Source of the DNA: JBGPIK01 sp041484845
GTDB taxonomy: Bacteria > Desulfobacterota > Binatia > UBA9968
Length of the DNA: 64,000 bases
NCBI GenBank assembly: GCA_041484845.1
Contig: JBGPIK010000001.1
Location: 9,268-73,267 of the forward strand
Reading direction: 5' to 3'
A program made the position numbers and the translations under genes. The notes below the pieces were generated by a model that made no database searches, was not told the DNA's origin, and was given only the letters and a program-made list of their open reading frames with translations. This document shows, one piece after another, positions 9,657-19,181 of this stretch (its first letter is position 1; every line of letters starts with the position of its first letter).

Positions 9657-10627
9657 ATTTATTACTCATTACGATATTTTCTTTTTTGGCAGCCATGTCT
9701 CTTATCGTAATCGTCTTTCTGTTGCCGATGGCCGTGCAGGATACACCGCAGGCCCGCATCCGTCGACGCCTCACTGCCGTCGGCCGTATGACTTATGCCT
9801 CGAGGGCAGACATCCAGAACCTTCTTAAAACATCCGTCTTTAGTGAAGTCCCAGCCGTCAATGCCATTCTGACTCGAATACCCATTGTGCAGCAGGTCGA
9901 CTTGCTCCTCGAGCGCGCCAATGTCGATATGACGCCCGCGCTTTTTTTGCTCTGTTGCGGAGCTGCGGCGGGGGTGACGATGTTTTTGGCGGGTCTGCTT
10001 GACCAAGCTTTTTGGATTATTCTTATCAGCGGCCTCATCGCCCTCTTTTGTCCCTACGTGTACTTGAAACTAATCACATGGCGGCGGCTTAGAAAATTTC
10101 TCGAGCAGATGCCCGACGGTCTGGACATGATTGGTCAAAGTCTACAAGCCGGTTTGGGGCTTACCCAAGCCATGGTTTTTGTAGCGAAGGAAATGCCTGA
10201 TCCTCTAGGAACGGAGTTTGCGGTTTTTATCGAGGAAGTTAATCTTGGTCTTCCGCTTGCTGATGCTCTCAAGAAATTTGAAACGCGCATGAATTTACCG
10301 GAGGTGCGACTTTTTAATACTGCCCTGATGGTCCAGCGAGAAGTGGGCGGGAGTTTAGCCGAGTTGTTAAACAAGTTGGCGGATATCATCAGAGATAGAT
10401 TTCGTATCGAGCGGCTTATCAAGAGTTTGACGGCGCAAAACCGGATGAGCGCTTGGACGGTAAGCGCCATTCCTCCCTTTCTTGCCGTTTTCATGTTCGT
10501 CCGCGAGCCGCAAATGATGAGTGAAATGATGGCCAATCCAATGGGCAGAGGGATGCTCGCGGCGGCGCTGGGATTGGAAGTTCTAGGCATTCTGGTGTTT
10601 CGCAAACTTATTAAGATTCATATTTAG
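9653..10627 (+). CDS. tadB: Inner-membrane platform protein TadB
   Basis: A 324-residue type II secretion F-domain protein: two N-terminal hydrophobic helices, then a GspF domain ([19 protein letters not shown], later [18 protein letters not shown]) and two C-terminal helices. Together with TadC it forms the inner-membrane platform on which CpaF acts. It is coupled to cpaF by a 4-base overlap. Confidence 0.94.
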   Translation: MNLLLITIFSFLAAMSLIVIVFLLPMAVQDTPQARIRRRLTAVGRMTYASRADIQNLLKTSVFSEVPAVNAILTRIPIVQQVDLLLERANVDMTPALFLLCCGAAAGVTMFLAGLLDQAFWIILISGLIALFCPYVYLKLITWRRLRKFLEQMPDGLDMIGQSLQAGLGLTQAMVFVAKEMPDPLGTEFAVFIEEVNLGLPLADALKKFETRMNLPEVRLFNTALMVQREVGGSLAELLNKLADIIRDRFRIERLIKSLTAQNRMSAWTVSAIPPFLAVFMFVREPQMMSEMMANPMGRGMLAAALGLEVLGILVFRKLIKIHI

Positions 10628-10637
10628 AGGTTGTCCC

Positions 10638-11567
10638 ATGGAACTACTTATTACCCTTGGGGTCTTCGGCTTGGTCTCGGGATTAATCTACTTCGTGGTT
10701 TCGTCCAGAACTCCGATTTCTGACGAGGCGATACAACGACGGCTCGATAGCATTGGTTCTCAGGTCACACCGACGCGCCAATTTCGGCTCTACGATACCG
10801 AAGAGCTAACGTTCTGGGAACGCGTCACTAACTTTTTCTTTGGCAACAAGGAAATGCCCGCGCGGTTTAGCCGTATCAGTAGGCGATTGCATCAGGCCGG
10901 GTACCGCGGTGCCAGAGCCGTGCGAATTTTTTGGGGCCTGCGGATTTTTCTCGCGGTCGTGCTCGGCCTCGGCTTGATGTTTGTTGCGATGCTCAGCAAA
11001 GCCGCGATGAAGGATTTCCTTATGTTGGGAGGATTGGGAGCTCTAACCGGTTACATGCTTCCGTTTACAACGGTCTATCGCAAAGCCAAGGCGCGTGTTT
11101 TGGAAATGAAAGAGACCCTTCCCGATACGTTAGATTTGCTAGTTGTCTGTGTCGAAGCCGGAATGGGAGTCGATGCCGCGTTGAATCGCGTTGGTCGGGA
11201 GCAGAGTGCGCAGGGGCTCGCTCTCGGTGAAGAGTTGATGTTAGCGAACCAAGAGATGCAGGCCGGTGCCGTCAGAAAAGAGGCCTTGATTCGGTTGGCT
11301 GATCGGGTTGGTCTCGATGAATTTAAAGCACTTGTTACCTTCCTTACGCAAACCGAAGAACTTGGCGGAAGCATTGCTCGCTCGCTCAGGGTCTATGCTG
11401 AAACCATGCGGGACAAGCGAAGCCAAGCAGCGGAAGAGGCGGCCCGTAAGACGGTTATTAAGCTTATTTTCCCTCTCGTGTTTTTCATCTTGCCGGCGAT
11501 TTTTATCTTGATTTTGGGCCCTCCGGGTCTCCAGATCATCAAAGCGTTACAGGATCCCTTGCATTAG
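10638..11567 (+). CDS. tadC: Inner-membrane platform protein TadC
   Basis: A 309-residue F-domain protein with the TadC pattern: LPDTLDLLVVCVEAGMGVDA, then TQTEELGGSIARSLRVYAETM, and a C-terminal hydrophobic helix rich in Phe and Ile. It is the paralogue and partner of TadB and starts 10 bases after it. Confidence 0.94.
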   Translation: MELLITLGVFGLVSGLIYFVVSSRTPISDEAIQRRLDSIGSQVTPTRQFRLYDTEELTFWERVTNFFFGNKEMPARFSRISRRLHQAGYRGARAVRIFWGLRIFLAVVLGLGLMFVAMLSKAAMKDFLMLGGLGALTGYMLPFTTVYRKAKARVLEMKETLPDTLDLLVVCVEAGMGVDAALNRVGREQSAQGLALGEELMLANQEMQAGAVRKEALIRLADRVGLDEFKALVTFLTQTEELGGSIARSLRVYAETMRDKRSQAAEEAARKTVIKLIFPLVFFILPAIFILILGPPGLQIIKALQDPLH

Positions 11568-11578
11568 AGGTCGTTGCC

Positions 11579-11977
11579 ATGCCCGTGATTAACTTAACGA
11601 AGAAGACTTGGCTCGCTACAAAGGTTCGTAAGGCCGATAATTTTATTACTCGTCTTGTGGGCCTGCTGAAGAGAACTCAGCTAGGACCGGAGGAGGCGCT
11701 CTGGCTGATGCCTAGTAAAGGAATTCATACCATCGGTATGAAATTTCCAATCGACGTGATTTTCCTAAATAAGGAAAACAAGGTCCTTGGAATCAGTTCA
11801 GGTATGGCGCCGTACCGAATAAGCTGCGTAAGGCTAAGGGGATATAGTGTTCTCGAGCTGCCGACGGGCATGATTAGAAAATCCCAGACGGAAATCGGCG
11901 ATCAGTTGGAAATCTCTTTGGCCGAGTCCTCAGAGATAGATGATTTGAGAGACAGCAGGCTCAGTCAAGTTGGTTAA
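11579..11977 (+). CDS. DUF192 family protein
   Basis: A 132-residue protein with the DUF192 core: FITRLVGLLKR, then GIHTIGMKFPIDVIFLN and VLELPTGM. The biochemical role of the family is unknown. Most members carry a signal peptide, but none is visible here, so this copy looks cytoplasmic. It follows tadC by 11 bases and is the last gene of the Tad operon. No TadD, TadE, TadF or TadG gene follows, so minor pilins must be elsewhere or absent. Confidence 0.85.
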   Translation: MPVINLTKKTWLATKVRKADNFITRLVGLLKRTQLGPEEALWLMPSKGIHTIGMKFPIDVIFLNKENKVLGISSGMAPYRISCVRLRGYSVLELPTGMIRKSQTEIGDQLEISLAESSEIDDLRDSRLSQVG

Positions 11978-12409
11978 CGGTACGAGAACTAAGGTAGACC
12001 GTTGTTATCGAAAGAATGCTTTTTCTGCTCGCGTGGGTGAGCCATGCGAGCCTCGCCAACACTTATTGCCGTTGTCCTCCATGGGACGTGAGATCGCGCG
12101 ATTGCATTCTTTTGTCGAGGCGCACGTCGCTTAGGTGCGCTTGCGCCTCATAGTCCGGATACTTGCCGAATTCGGACCCCATTGTTATGGCTCGCCCGAG
12201 CGCTGACACAAGAATGGCTGTGATGTTTCCTTTTGCGATCGATGGGTCGTTTCCGTCAACGTCTTATTTGTTTGGCGCCCAAAACGACAAGACGCTAAAC
12301 AACATCAAAGTATAAATCTTCGATATCCCGTGAGCGTTAAATTTGTTTTAAGCAGAGGTAGCAAAAGTTAAACAGAAGGCAGCCCCGGCCATCGTTAGCC
12401 AGTGTTTTT
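11978..12409. other. Intergenic region after the Tad operon
   Basis: About 430 bases with no gene found. It holds a hairpin at 12117-12149 (8-base-pair stem GAGGCGCA/TGCGCCTC, no U-run) that could end the Tad transcript. No clear promoter for the next gene was recognised. Confidence 0.5.
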
Positions 12410-14095
12410 ATGGCGCTAATGGATCAACGGTTCATAAATCGGCTTGGAGCAAAGCTACCAGCCGCCTCCAAAAGCATAGACTTTTCCTTCGGAAACCGTC
12501 ATTACATAATTCTGCTTTCGTTTCTCCTTTGTGTAGTCAGCTATTGGGGGTTGCAAAAAGATATCATCGGAACTTACCATGACGATGGCATCTATGTCGT
12601 AACGGCTAAATCTCTTAGCGAGGGGACCGGTTATCGCATCATAAGCTTGCCGGGCTCACCGCCTCAGACGAAATATCCTATTCTGTACTCTTATATTCTT
12701 TCCTGGGCATGGTCGGTCAGTCCCGTGTTTCCAGGAAATATCGCACTGCTGAAATCGGTCAACATCATTTTCTTATTCTTCATTTTTATCACCGCGTATC
12801 GGTTTTACTGCACGGCAGTCGCTGAAGGGGAAATCGATGGCTATGTCTACGCCGCCTTAGTAGGTGCGAATCCGGGTATTTTTTCGTTCGCGGAGTTTGC
12901 TGTCAGTGACTTGCTTTTCGCCCTAGTCGTTATTCTGACGTGTTGGCTTTATGGCAGCCGCGATAGCGCTTGGTTCCAGGGCTGGAAAGCCGGCATCTTG
13001 GGTCTAATCTGTGTAATTGCTCTGCTTACTCGTTCTGCGGGAATTCCTTTGGCGGTGGCCGGCGCAATTCATTTTTTATGGATGCGGCGTTTTCGCGAGC
13101 TTGCGATATATGGAATAACCTTGGTTCTCGCTATTATGCCTTGGATCGGATGGCGCGTCGGTAATGCAGTTTCCGTGTCACCTTCGTCGCTGCTAGCATA
13201 CTACCTCCAGTACGACGTCCATAACACGGCCTTTTATTTAATGTTCTCCGATCCGATTAAAAGTGGCGAGATGCTCTGGGCGAATTGCAGGTATCTCCTC
13301 GATTCACTGGACATGATTTGGTTGTTGCCCGTTTTTCCCCAACTCAGACTGAAGATGTTCGTGCTGAGCCTTCTTGCCGTAGGCGCATACTGCTCAATTG
13401 GGAAGCACTCGGTTTTTCTAACCGCTTTCTTTGGTTTTTACCTACTGCTTATATTGGGATGGCCTTTTAGTCCGTTTCGCTACGTCTTGCCTATCATACC
13501 GCTGCTCTTGCTCTTTGTCTTCAGGGGCATACATGCTCTAGAAAACACAATTCGGCGAATTTGGCGCGGGGCTGAGAAATTGCCGCTAAGCGTTTTGGTA
13601 CGAGTTCCCGCTTATCTAATTGTTTGCCTCAACATAGCCTGGCTCGTTTCTACGGTGCAGCCGTCGAATGACCGCTGGGTAAGAGGAGCTTTCGGTCAGC
13701 GACTCGATTATTCGTGGAGCGGTTTCTTGGAAACTTTCGAATGGATTCGTGCCAATACCCATAAGGGAGATGTGCTGGCGACCGCGTACGATCCGATGTA
13801 CTACCTTTACACGGGCAGAAGAGCAATCATGCCGACCTATCACAAGCCTGAAACTTATTTCTATCCTTATGCAGGGGCAGATCCTGACGTTGGAGCGGTC
13901 GAAGAAATCAAGGGCGAATTTAGGCTCCACGACGTGCGCTACTTAATTACGAATCCGCTCGATCAACTTCGAGAAGGGAAGGCCGTTGAAAAAGTCATCG
14001 CCGCGCTCCTGGCTTCATATTCTACGCGCCCACAGCTCGCTTTTGTGAGCCGTGACGGACGACACAGAGTATACAAAATACGCCAAGCGGGCTAA
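12410..14095 (+). CDS. GT39/PMT-like membrane glycosyltransferase
   Basis: A 561-residue protein with about ten hydrophobic segments and a soluble C-terminal domain of about 130 residues. After the first helix come TYHDDGIYV (acidic pair at the site used by GT-C transferases) and GSPPQTKYPILY, typical of the dolichyl/undecaprenyl-phosphate-mannose type GT39 superfamily. It probably transfers a sugar from a polyprenyl carrier at the outer face of the inner membrane. Substrate unknown. It lies 9 bases before a terpene-cyclase-fold gene, suggesting a joint pathway. Second possible start at 12419. Confidence 0.75.
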   Translation: MALMDQRFINRLGAKLPAASKSIDFSFGNRHYIILLSFLLCVVSYWGLQKDIIGTYHDDGIYVVTAKSLSEGTGYRIISLPGSPPQTKYPILYSYILSWAWSVSPVFPGNIALLKSVNIIFLFFIFITAYRFYCTAVAEGEIDGYVYAALVGANPGIFSFAEFAVSDLLFALVVILTCWLYGSRDSAWFQGWKAGILGLICVIALLTRSAGIPLAVAGAIHFLWMRRFRELAIYGITLVLAIMPWIGWRVGNAVSVSPSSLLAYYLQYDVHNTAFYLMFSDPIKSGEMLWANCRYLLDSLDMIWLLPVFPQLRLKMFVLSLLAVGAYCSIGKHSVFLTAFFGFYLLLILGWPFSPFRYVLPIIPLLLLFVFRGIHALENTIRRIWRGAEKLPLSVLVRVPAYLIVCLNIAWLVSTVQPSNDRWVRGAFGQRLDYSWSGFLETFEWIRANTHKGDVLATAYDPMYYLYTGRRAIMPTYHKPETYFYPYAGADPDVGAVEEIKGEFRLHDVRYLITNPLDQLREGKAVEKVIAALLASYSTRPQLAFVSRDGRHRVYKIRQAG

Positions 14096-14104
14096 GGTTT
14101 TAAG

Positions 14105-15007
14105 ATGATTAAGGCTGCCGTTAACTTGTTGCTTGCAGCGCAGAACCCTGATGGAGGGTGGGGGTGGACTAAGGAAAGGAATAGCACCACGGAGTGCAGT
14201 TCTTTGGCGTTACTTGCGTTGGCTGCCTTGAACGACGATACTCAAGCTATCGCCATTCGCCGAGGCTTGGATTGGCTAATTCAACGGCAAAATGAGCAGG
14301 GAAGCTGGGCGTTAAGCGACTCGTTAGCGGCCCCGTCTTGGGCTACCGCAATCGCCATGCTCGCATTGAATCCCTGGCCCAAATATCACGCGCAGGTCGT
14401 AAGGGCCGGTAAATGGGTTCTAACACAAGAGGGGAAGAAGCCCGGCCTCTTGGCTAATCTGTTGCTAGCGCTATCTTTTCAAAAGAAACCGGTAATATTA
14501 AATGAGGATCTTATCGGCTGGCCGTGGACGCCAGGGACTTTCAGTTGGGTTGAACCGACGAGCTACTTCCTGATTGCGCTGAAACGAATAAGGCCGTATT
14601 TAACCGGCACCAATGTTGATGAGCGAATCAAGCAGGGCGAATCCATGATATACGACCGTATGTGTAATGGCGGAGGCTGGAACTATGGTAACTCTGTCGT
14701 CTACGGGGAGAAGCTGTGGCCGTACGCGGATATAACCGCCATTGCCTTGATCGCGCTTCAGAATCACCGTGATGCAATGGAGAACCGCGTCAGCTTTGCT
14801 GCTCTGGAAAAGGCGGTGAAACAGGAGAATTCAGGGTTAGCGCGCAGCTGGTCGGCAATTTGCTACGAGATTTACGGAGAAGATCCCGGTTATTTGCGCA
14901 AACTCCTAATGAGTGGGTTTGAAGCAACGGGGTTCTTGGGTGAAACGAAAGCCCTTGCGCTTTATATTCTAGCGCTTGCAGGTGGAGCAAAGTACTTTCG
15001 CATGTGA
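14105..15007 (+). CDS. Terpene-cyclase/prenyltransferase-fold protein
   Basis: A 300-residue protein with repeated QW-like motifs: QNPDGGWGW, QNEQGSWAL and CNGGGWNYG, plus alpha-rich stretches between them (SSLALLALAAL, ITAIALIALQ). This is the alpha/alpha-barrel repeat of squalene-hopene cyclases and protein prenyltransferases, but it is less than half their length and the cyclase DXDD motif is not seen. It may bind an isoprenoid or have another role. It lies between a GT39-like gene and a DUF362 gene, almost without gaps. Confidence 0.7.
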   Translation: MIKAAVNLLLAAQNPDGGWGWTKERNSTTECSSLALLALAALNDDTQAIAIRRGLDWLIQRQNEQGSWALSDSLAAPSWATAIAMLALNPWPKYHAQVVRAGKWVLTQEGKKPGLLANLLLALSFQKKPVILNEDLIGWPWTPGTFSWVEPTSYFLIALKRIRPYLTGTNVDERIKQGESMIYDRMCNGGGWNYGNSVVYGEKLWPYADITAIALIALQNHRDAMENRVSFAALEKAVKQENSGLARSWSAICYEIYGEDPGYLRKLLMSGFEATGFLGETKALALYILALAGGAKYFRM

Positions 15008-15010
15008 AAT

Positions 15011-16009
15011 ATGACGATGAACCGGCGCGAATTTCTAAAAGCAACTGTGGCCGCATCCCTGTTTCCTCTGTTGGACAGTTGCGGAGGCTCGAATCGCTGG
15101 GAGCGCGAAGCCTATCGCAAGGCGCGTACCTCACGTGTAGCTATTGTGGCGGCCGAGAGCTATGACGGACCCCTTCAAGACATTGTACTGCGGGGGCTCA
15201 AGTTATTTGGGCTTGACGTGAGAGGTAAGATCATCCTGCTTAAGCCTAATTTGGTCGAGTTCGATCCAAACGGGGTTATCAATACGCATCCTGCCCTAGT
15301 TGAGGCGGCGATCACTGCTTTCCGACGTGGCGGGGCTCGCGAGGTCATCGTGGGAGAAGGGCCGGGTCATCGTCGAGACAATGAATATCTACTTCGGGCC
15401 TCCGGTCTTTACTCCGTCATTAAGGAACATGCTATCCGCTATGTCGATCTCAATTCAGACGACGTTCAGCCAACAACACTTCGAAGCCACTATACCCGAT
15501 TCAATCAGCTGTATTTGCCCAAGACGCTGTTTCGCGCGGACCTGGTGGTCTCCATGCCTAAACTGAAGACTCATCACTGGGCGGGTGTGACCTTGTCGTT
15601 GAAAAATATGTTCGGTGTAATGCCCGGATCCGTTTACGGCTGGCCGAAAAATGCCCTTCATTGGGCGGGTATTCACGGCAGTATCTTAGATATAAATAGC
15701 TCGCTGCCCAGACCTCAATTCGCGATCATCGACGGCATCGTTGGAATGGAAGGGAACGGGCCTATTCAAGGCCAAGCAAAAAAAAGCGGCGTGGTGATTT
15801 TCAGCAACGATCTGGTTGCTGCCGATGCTACGGCGGCAAGACTTATGAAGATCGAGCCACGGAAGGTCAAGTATTTAGAAATGGCGGGGGAGTTCCTTGG
15901 CAATCTCGCCAATGAGTCAATTGAACAAATAGGGGAGCCACTGGAAAAATTTCAGCAGGACTTTCGCGTGATACGAGAGTTTCAAGAACTGAAATCTCTG
16001 ACGGGCTAA
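15011..16009 (+). CDS. DUF362 protein with Tat signal
   Basis: A 332-residue protein with a twin-arginine leader (NRREFLKATVAASLF) followed by LLDSCGG, which resembles a lipobox but has Asp at -2. The mature part is a DUF362 domain with its landmark MPKLKTHHWAGVTLSLKN and FGVMPG. The usual ferredoxin tail of longer relatives is absent. Tat export suggests folding, perhaps with a cofactor, before export. Function is unknown. It ends the three-gene set and is followed by a terminator. Confidence 0.85.
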   Translation: MTMNRREFLKATVAASLFPLLDSCGGSNRWEREAYRKARTSRVAIVAAESYDGPLQDIVLRGLKLFGLDVRGKIILLKPNLVEFDPNGVINTHPALVEAAITAFRRGGAREVIVGEGPGHRRDNEYLLRASGLYSVIKEHAIRYVDLNSDDVQPTTLRSHYTRFNQLYLPKTLFRADLVVSMPKLKTHHWAGVTLSLKNMFGVMPGSVYGWPKNALHWAGIHGSILDINSSLPRPQFAIIDGIVGMEGNGPIQGQAKKSGVVIFSNDLVAADATAARLMKIEPRKVKYLEMAGEFLGNLANESIEQIGEPLEKFQQDFRVIREFQELKSLTG

Positions 16010-16030
16010 AGCCGGTCCTTACGAATGCAA

Positions 16031-16067
16031 AGAGCCGAACGTTTGCCCAACGCCCGGCTCTTTTTTT
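16031..16067 (+). terminator. Rho-independent terminator
   Basis: A stem AGAGCCG/CGGCTCT with a loop of 17 bases, followed by seven T. It ends the 12.4-16.0 kb operon and separates it from the convergent cluster. Confidence 0.85.
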
Positions 16068-16088
16068 GCGACCTATCGAAGCCAAAAC

Positions 16089-17510
16089 TTAACCGGCTTG
16101 GTCGTCCCCGGGAATGATCAGCTTCTGGCCGATGAAAATATAATTGGGATTTTTCAAAGTGTCGCGGTTAGCCTCGTAGATTTTCTCCCATTTGGAGACC
16201 GCATTATAAAACCGCTCAGCTAATTTGCTCAAAGTATCACCGCTTTTTACGACGTACTGTTGGGTCGCAGGGGCAGCCGTTTTCGCGGCGGGGGCCTGCG
16301 CCGATGGTTGCTTATCGGGCGTCGCCGGTACCTGCTTCGCAACCGGCTTTACTTTTTCGTCTGTTCCCGCCGGCCTAACCTTCGTCTCTACCGTAGGCGT
16401 TTTTTCCTTCGCGGCGGCGGGGCTGGAGGCGGACGCGCTTTCGACGCGTGGGGTTGTCTTCGCTACCGCTGTAGATTTGTACAGCCGGTCGATAAACCCG
16501 CTGCTATCAAGTTCTTTTATGAAAGATACGTCCACGAATTGCTCGGGACGAGCTGCACGCGCACTCGCGTCCTTCGCTCCCATTTCCCGCAGCATGATTT
16601 GAATCCCTTTTATCGTGGGGTAGGGCTTTTCCGGTATTAATGCCTGACCAATTGATTCATAAGCTTCCTGAAGGGCGTCGGGATCATCTGTTTTAAGATA
16701 TTTTGCCATTATCGCCAGTGCTTCCTTGCGGTGCGTCTTCATGTAGTGAATACCTTCAACAAAACCTTTAAGGACGTTACGGACCAGTTCGGGCTGAGAT
16801 TTAATTAGGTTCTGGTTTACGGCCAGTCCGGTGTGCTGGTATTCGAGCCCGAGCATTTGCAGATCCGCGAGAGTATTAAAGCCCATTTTAGTCGCCTTTG
16901 CGGTCAAGGGAATCGCGATCATGACGCCATGAATTTTTCCGGTTTCCAGCGCGCTGAAGCGGGCAGGCTGACTGCCGATTTGTATGATAGCGACGTCTTT
17001 ATCGGGGATAAGGCCGTATTTTTCCAGCGCATATCGAGTAGCAAAATCCGACGACGAGCCGATTCGGCTGACAGCGACGGCCTTGCCTTTAAGCTGATCG
17101 GGGCGAGTAATTTCCCGAGCGACGATAAGTTTATAGTCCATCGTATTCAAGAATCCCGCGATCATCACCACGCCCGATCCCTGAAGATTGCTCTGTAGCA
17201 CCGAGGTGCCCGCAACTTGGGCGGCGACTACGTCTCCCGAAATTAGTGTTTGTACGGTTCTGCTTCCGCTCTCGATGAAGATCAGTTGAGCGTCCAAACC
17301 GTATTTACGGAATATTCCGCTTTCATATGCTACCCATGCTGGCGCCTGACTGGGCGATATGCCACTGTACGCAATGACAACTTTCTTCAGGGGCTGCGGG
17401 GTTCCGGCGTCTGCGGCAAGAGCGGACGATGGAGAGAGCCCGACGACCGTTAACAATGCGAATATAACGCGATAAAACCGATAGAAAAGATTTTCAAGGC
17501 TGGTATTCAT
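16089..17510 (-). CDS. NMT1/SsuA-type solute-binding protein fused to C-terminal LysM
   Basis: A 473-residue exported protein. It has a signal peptide ending near ALAADA, a periplasmic NMT1/THI5-like binding domain (about 40-345; KKVVIAYSGISPSQAP, YESGIFRKYGLDAQLIFIES), an Ala/Pro/Lys/Thr-rich linker (about 350-420) and a LysM domain (VVKSGDTLSKLAERFY...IFIGQKLIIP). LysM binds peptidoglycan, so the binding domain would be tethered to the wall. No ABC permease or ATPase is adjacent; the neighbours are signalling proteins, which hints at a sensory rather than transport role. The start follows AAGGAG. It is the last gene of its cluster. Confidence 0.88.
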   Translation of the reverse strand: MNTSLENLFYRFYRVIFALLTVVGLSPSSALAADAGTPQPLKKVVIAYSGISPSQAPAWVAYESGIFRKYGLDAQLIFIESGSRTVQTLISGDVVAAQVAGTSVLQSNLQGSGVVMIAGFLNTMDYKLIVAREITRPDQLKGKAVAVSRIGSSSDFATRYALEKYGLIPDKDVAIIQIGSQPARFSALETGKIHGVMIAIPLTAKATKMGFNTLADLQMLGLEYQHTGLAVNQNLIKSQPELVRNVLKGFVEGIHYMKTHRKEALAIMAKYLKTDDPDALQEAYESIGQALIPEKPYPTIKGIQIMLREMGAKDASARAARPEQFVDVSFIKELDSSGFIDRLYKSTAVAKTTPRVESASASSPAAAKEKTPTVETKVRPAGTDEKVKPVAKQVPATPDKQPSAQAPAAKTAAPATQQYVVKSGDTLSKLAERFYNAVSKWEKIYEANRDTLKNPNYIFIGQKLIIPGDDQAG

Positions 17511-17534
17511 TGCTGGTCTCCTTTTTATCCGATG

Positions 17535-18320
17535 TTACTCTCGATTTAGACGCAACATAGCCGCTTTCAGGCTGGCTCTCATTCTTTCGAGTGAACGCGC
17601 CAATTCGCCGACCTCATCGTCGCCTTGAACCGAAACGGATGCGTCCAAATTGCCGCGACTAATTTCGTCGGCGCTCGATTTTAGCTCCAGTATCGGGCGG
17701 ATGGTTTTGCCCGCGATGATAACCGAAATAGCTATACCGATCACGAGGCAAAGCGCAATCAGGCCAATAATGGGGAGGACCGTACCGCGCACGTCTTGCT
17801 GAACGGTGTCGGCCCATAACCCGACGTGGACCGCCCCTAACTGGCCGTCGAGAATAGGCGTTTGGGTTTCATAAACGGGTTTGCCGTGGATCTTTGTGGT
17901 GCGCGACGCAGAGGTCCGCTGGTTGCCGAGGTCAGATGAATCCTTCAGCTCCGCCGGAAAAGGTTGCAGGCTGCCGGCGAGAATTTCGCCTTTGGGGTCT
18001 TGGATATAGGCATAAGCGACGCCATCTAATCTCCCGTATTTGGCGATGAGCGCATCCAATTCAAGCGTGCTCTTTTTTGATACGTATCCAGCGGCGGCAT
18101 CACTGAGGTTGGTTGCGATCGCGGCCGAGCGCAAGTCGACCTGTCGCTGTAGCGCATTTCCCGTGAGGATGTAAACGATGCCAATCACGCAAATGCCTAA
18201 AACAATCAGCAGGCCGCTAAAGGCGGTCGTGATCTTCCATTTCAACCCTCCGCTTTGAAATGGCAAAGTCATGGACTTTGCAACCTTGGAGCTCTGAAAA
18301 GATAATGATTCCTGAGGCAT
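17535..18320 (-). CDS. Membrane sensor with HAMP domain and no output domain
   Basis: A 261-residue protein: TM1 about 30-52, an extracytoplasmic single-Cache-like domain (53-178; GVAYAYIQDPKGEILAGS), TM2 about 181-203 and a HAMP domain (204-257; PILELKSSADEISRGNLD, DDEVGELARSLERM), and then it ends. A HAMP domain normally relays to a kinase, cyclase or methyl-accepting domain. Here the output must be a separate protein, possibly the PATAN protein encoded just upstream. Its binding-protein neighbour could deliver the ligand. The ATG is preceded by GGGAGGAG. Confidence 0.88.
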   Translation of the reverse strand: MPQESLSFQSSKVAKSMTLPFQSGGLKWKITTAFSGLLIVLGICVIGIVYILTGNALQRQVDLRSAAIATNLSDAAAGYVSKKSTLELDALIAKYGRLDGVAYAYIQDPKGEILAGSLQPFPAELKDSSDLGNQRTSASRTTKIHGKPVYETQTPILDGQLGAVHVGLWADTVQQDVRGTVLPIIGLIALCLVIGIAISVIIAGKTIRPILELKSSADEISRGNLDASVSVQGDDEVGELARSLERMRASLKAAMLRLNRE

Positions 18321-18353
18321 GTCTCCTCCCGGGTAAATTAAAGGTAGATAACG

Positions 18354-19148
18354 TTAGAATTTCTTGAAATTAGAAATCTCTTGGAACATTGCTTCTTCAA
18401 ATTTGTTGCGTACTTGATTGTCTGAGATTTCACGACTCATCAAGGCTATGAGTTCGTCCAATTTGGCCTCAGGTAAAGTATCTCGCGATTCACCCAGAGC
18501 TTCGATTTGATCCCGCAGTACCATCGATGCCATCGGTCCCATCACCTCAGTGAGGATGGATGTAAGCCGGTTTAATAGGGCCGGCGGCACGAGTTCACCC
18601 GTAGGTTTTGACGCAGGTGAAACGACCTCGACCAGACCTGATTTATGGAGATTGAAAACGACTTTTGCGGTATAGGCGTAAGGAATACGCAACAGCTCCG
18701 CGATGTCTTGCATGCTGCGAATCCCATCGATCTTGCTGAGCACGCGCCAGCCGACGTGAGGAACGGTGATCGGACCGGTTTGTTCCTCACCGAGATCGGC
18801 AATACGAAAGACGGTCTTCCCTGACGGAACCACTTCGAGAATGCTTTCCCATTCTCGACTCATCGCTTTCACTTCTTCGAGAATCTCCGAAGAGGTCTTT
18901 TTGATGGTGGGCGAAGGCGGTGCGCCATTCGGCAGCAAGCTGAAGGTTCCTTCTCCCCAAGTGACTGGATAAAGCAAAGCCTTTTCACCGTCGCCTATGG
19001 GGCAGGTCGCATGCACGATGCTACCATCCACGAAATAAACTTCGACGGTTTCCTTGCCGCGCGCAAGTTTGAGAATGCCACTCTTCTTGCCACCGGTTGC
19101 AAGCAGAAGAATATCGTTAAGGCTGATTTGTGCGAGATTTCCTTGCAT
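18354..19148 (-). CDS. PATAN (DUF4388) domain protein
   Basis: A 264-residue soluble protein. Residues 1-100 match the PATAN/DUF4388 type (GNLAQISLNDILLLATGGKKSG, VYFVDGSIVHATCP). The middle part (about 130-180) resembles a winged-helix module with VLSKIDGIRSMQDIAELL. The C-terminal 70 residues are helical and acidic. PATAN domains act as protein-interaction parts of two-component-like pathways. The gene sits between a coiled-coil gene and the HAMP sensor gene, so it is a candidate for the missing cytoplasmic output. Confidence 0.82.
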   Translation of the reverse strand: MQGNLAQISLNDILLLATGGKKSGILKLARGKETVEVYFVDGSIVHATCPIGDGEKALLYPVTWGEGTFSLLPNGAPPSPTIKKTSSEILEEVKAMSREWESILEVVPSGKTVFRIADLGEEQTGPITVPHVGWRVLSKIDGIRSMQDIAELLRIPYAYTAKVVFNLHKSGLVEVVSPASKPTGELVPPALLNRLTSILTEVMGPMASMVLRDQIEALGESRDTLPEAKLDELIALMSREISDNQVRNKFEEAMFQEISNFKKF

Positions 19149-19160
19149 AGTCTTGACCGG

Positions 19161-19181
19161 GTTAACAGATTACCTGTTAAC
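19161..19181. repeat. Inverted repeat before the PATAN gene
   Basis: Arms GTTAACAG and CTGTTAAC with five bases between. It overlaps the stop codon of the coiled-coil gene and ends about 13 bases before the PATAN ATG. It could be an operator or an mRNA hairpin that tunes translation. Confidence 0.5.

Noticed and set aside
12100..12120. Possible sigma-54 site before the GT39-like gene (GGGACGTGAGATCGC)
   Set aside because: GG-N10-GC spacing is present, but both halves match the consensus poorly and it lies about 300 bases from the gene.
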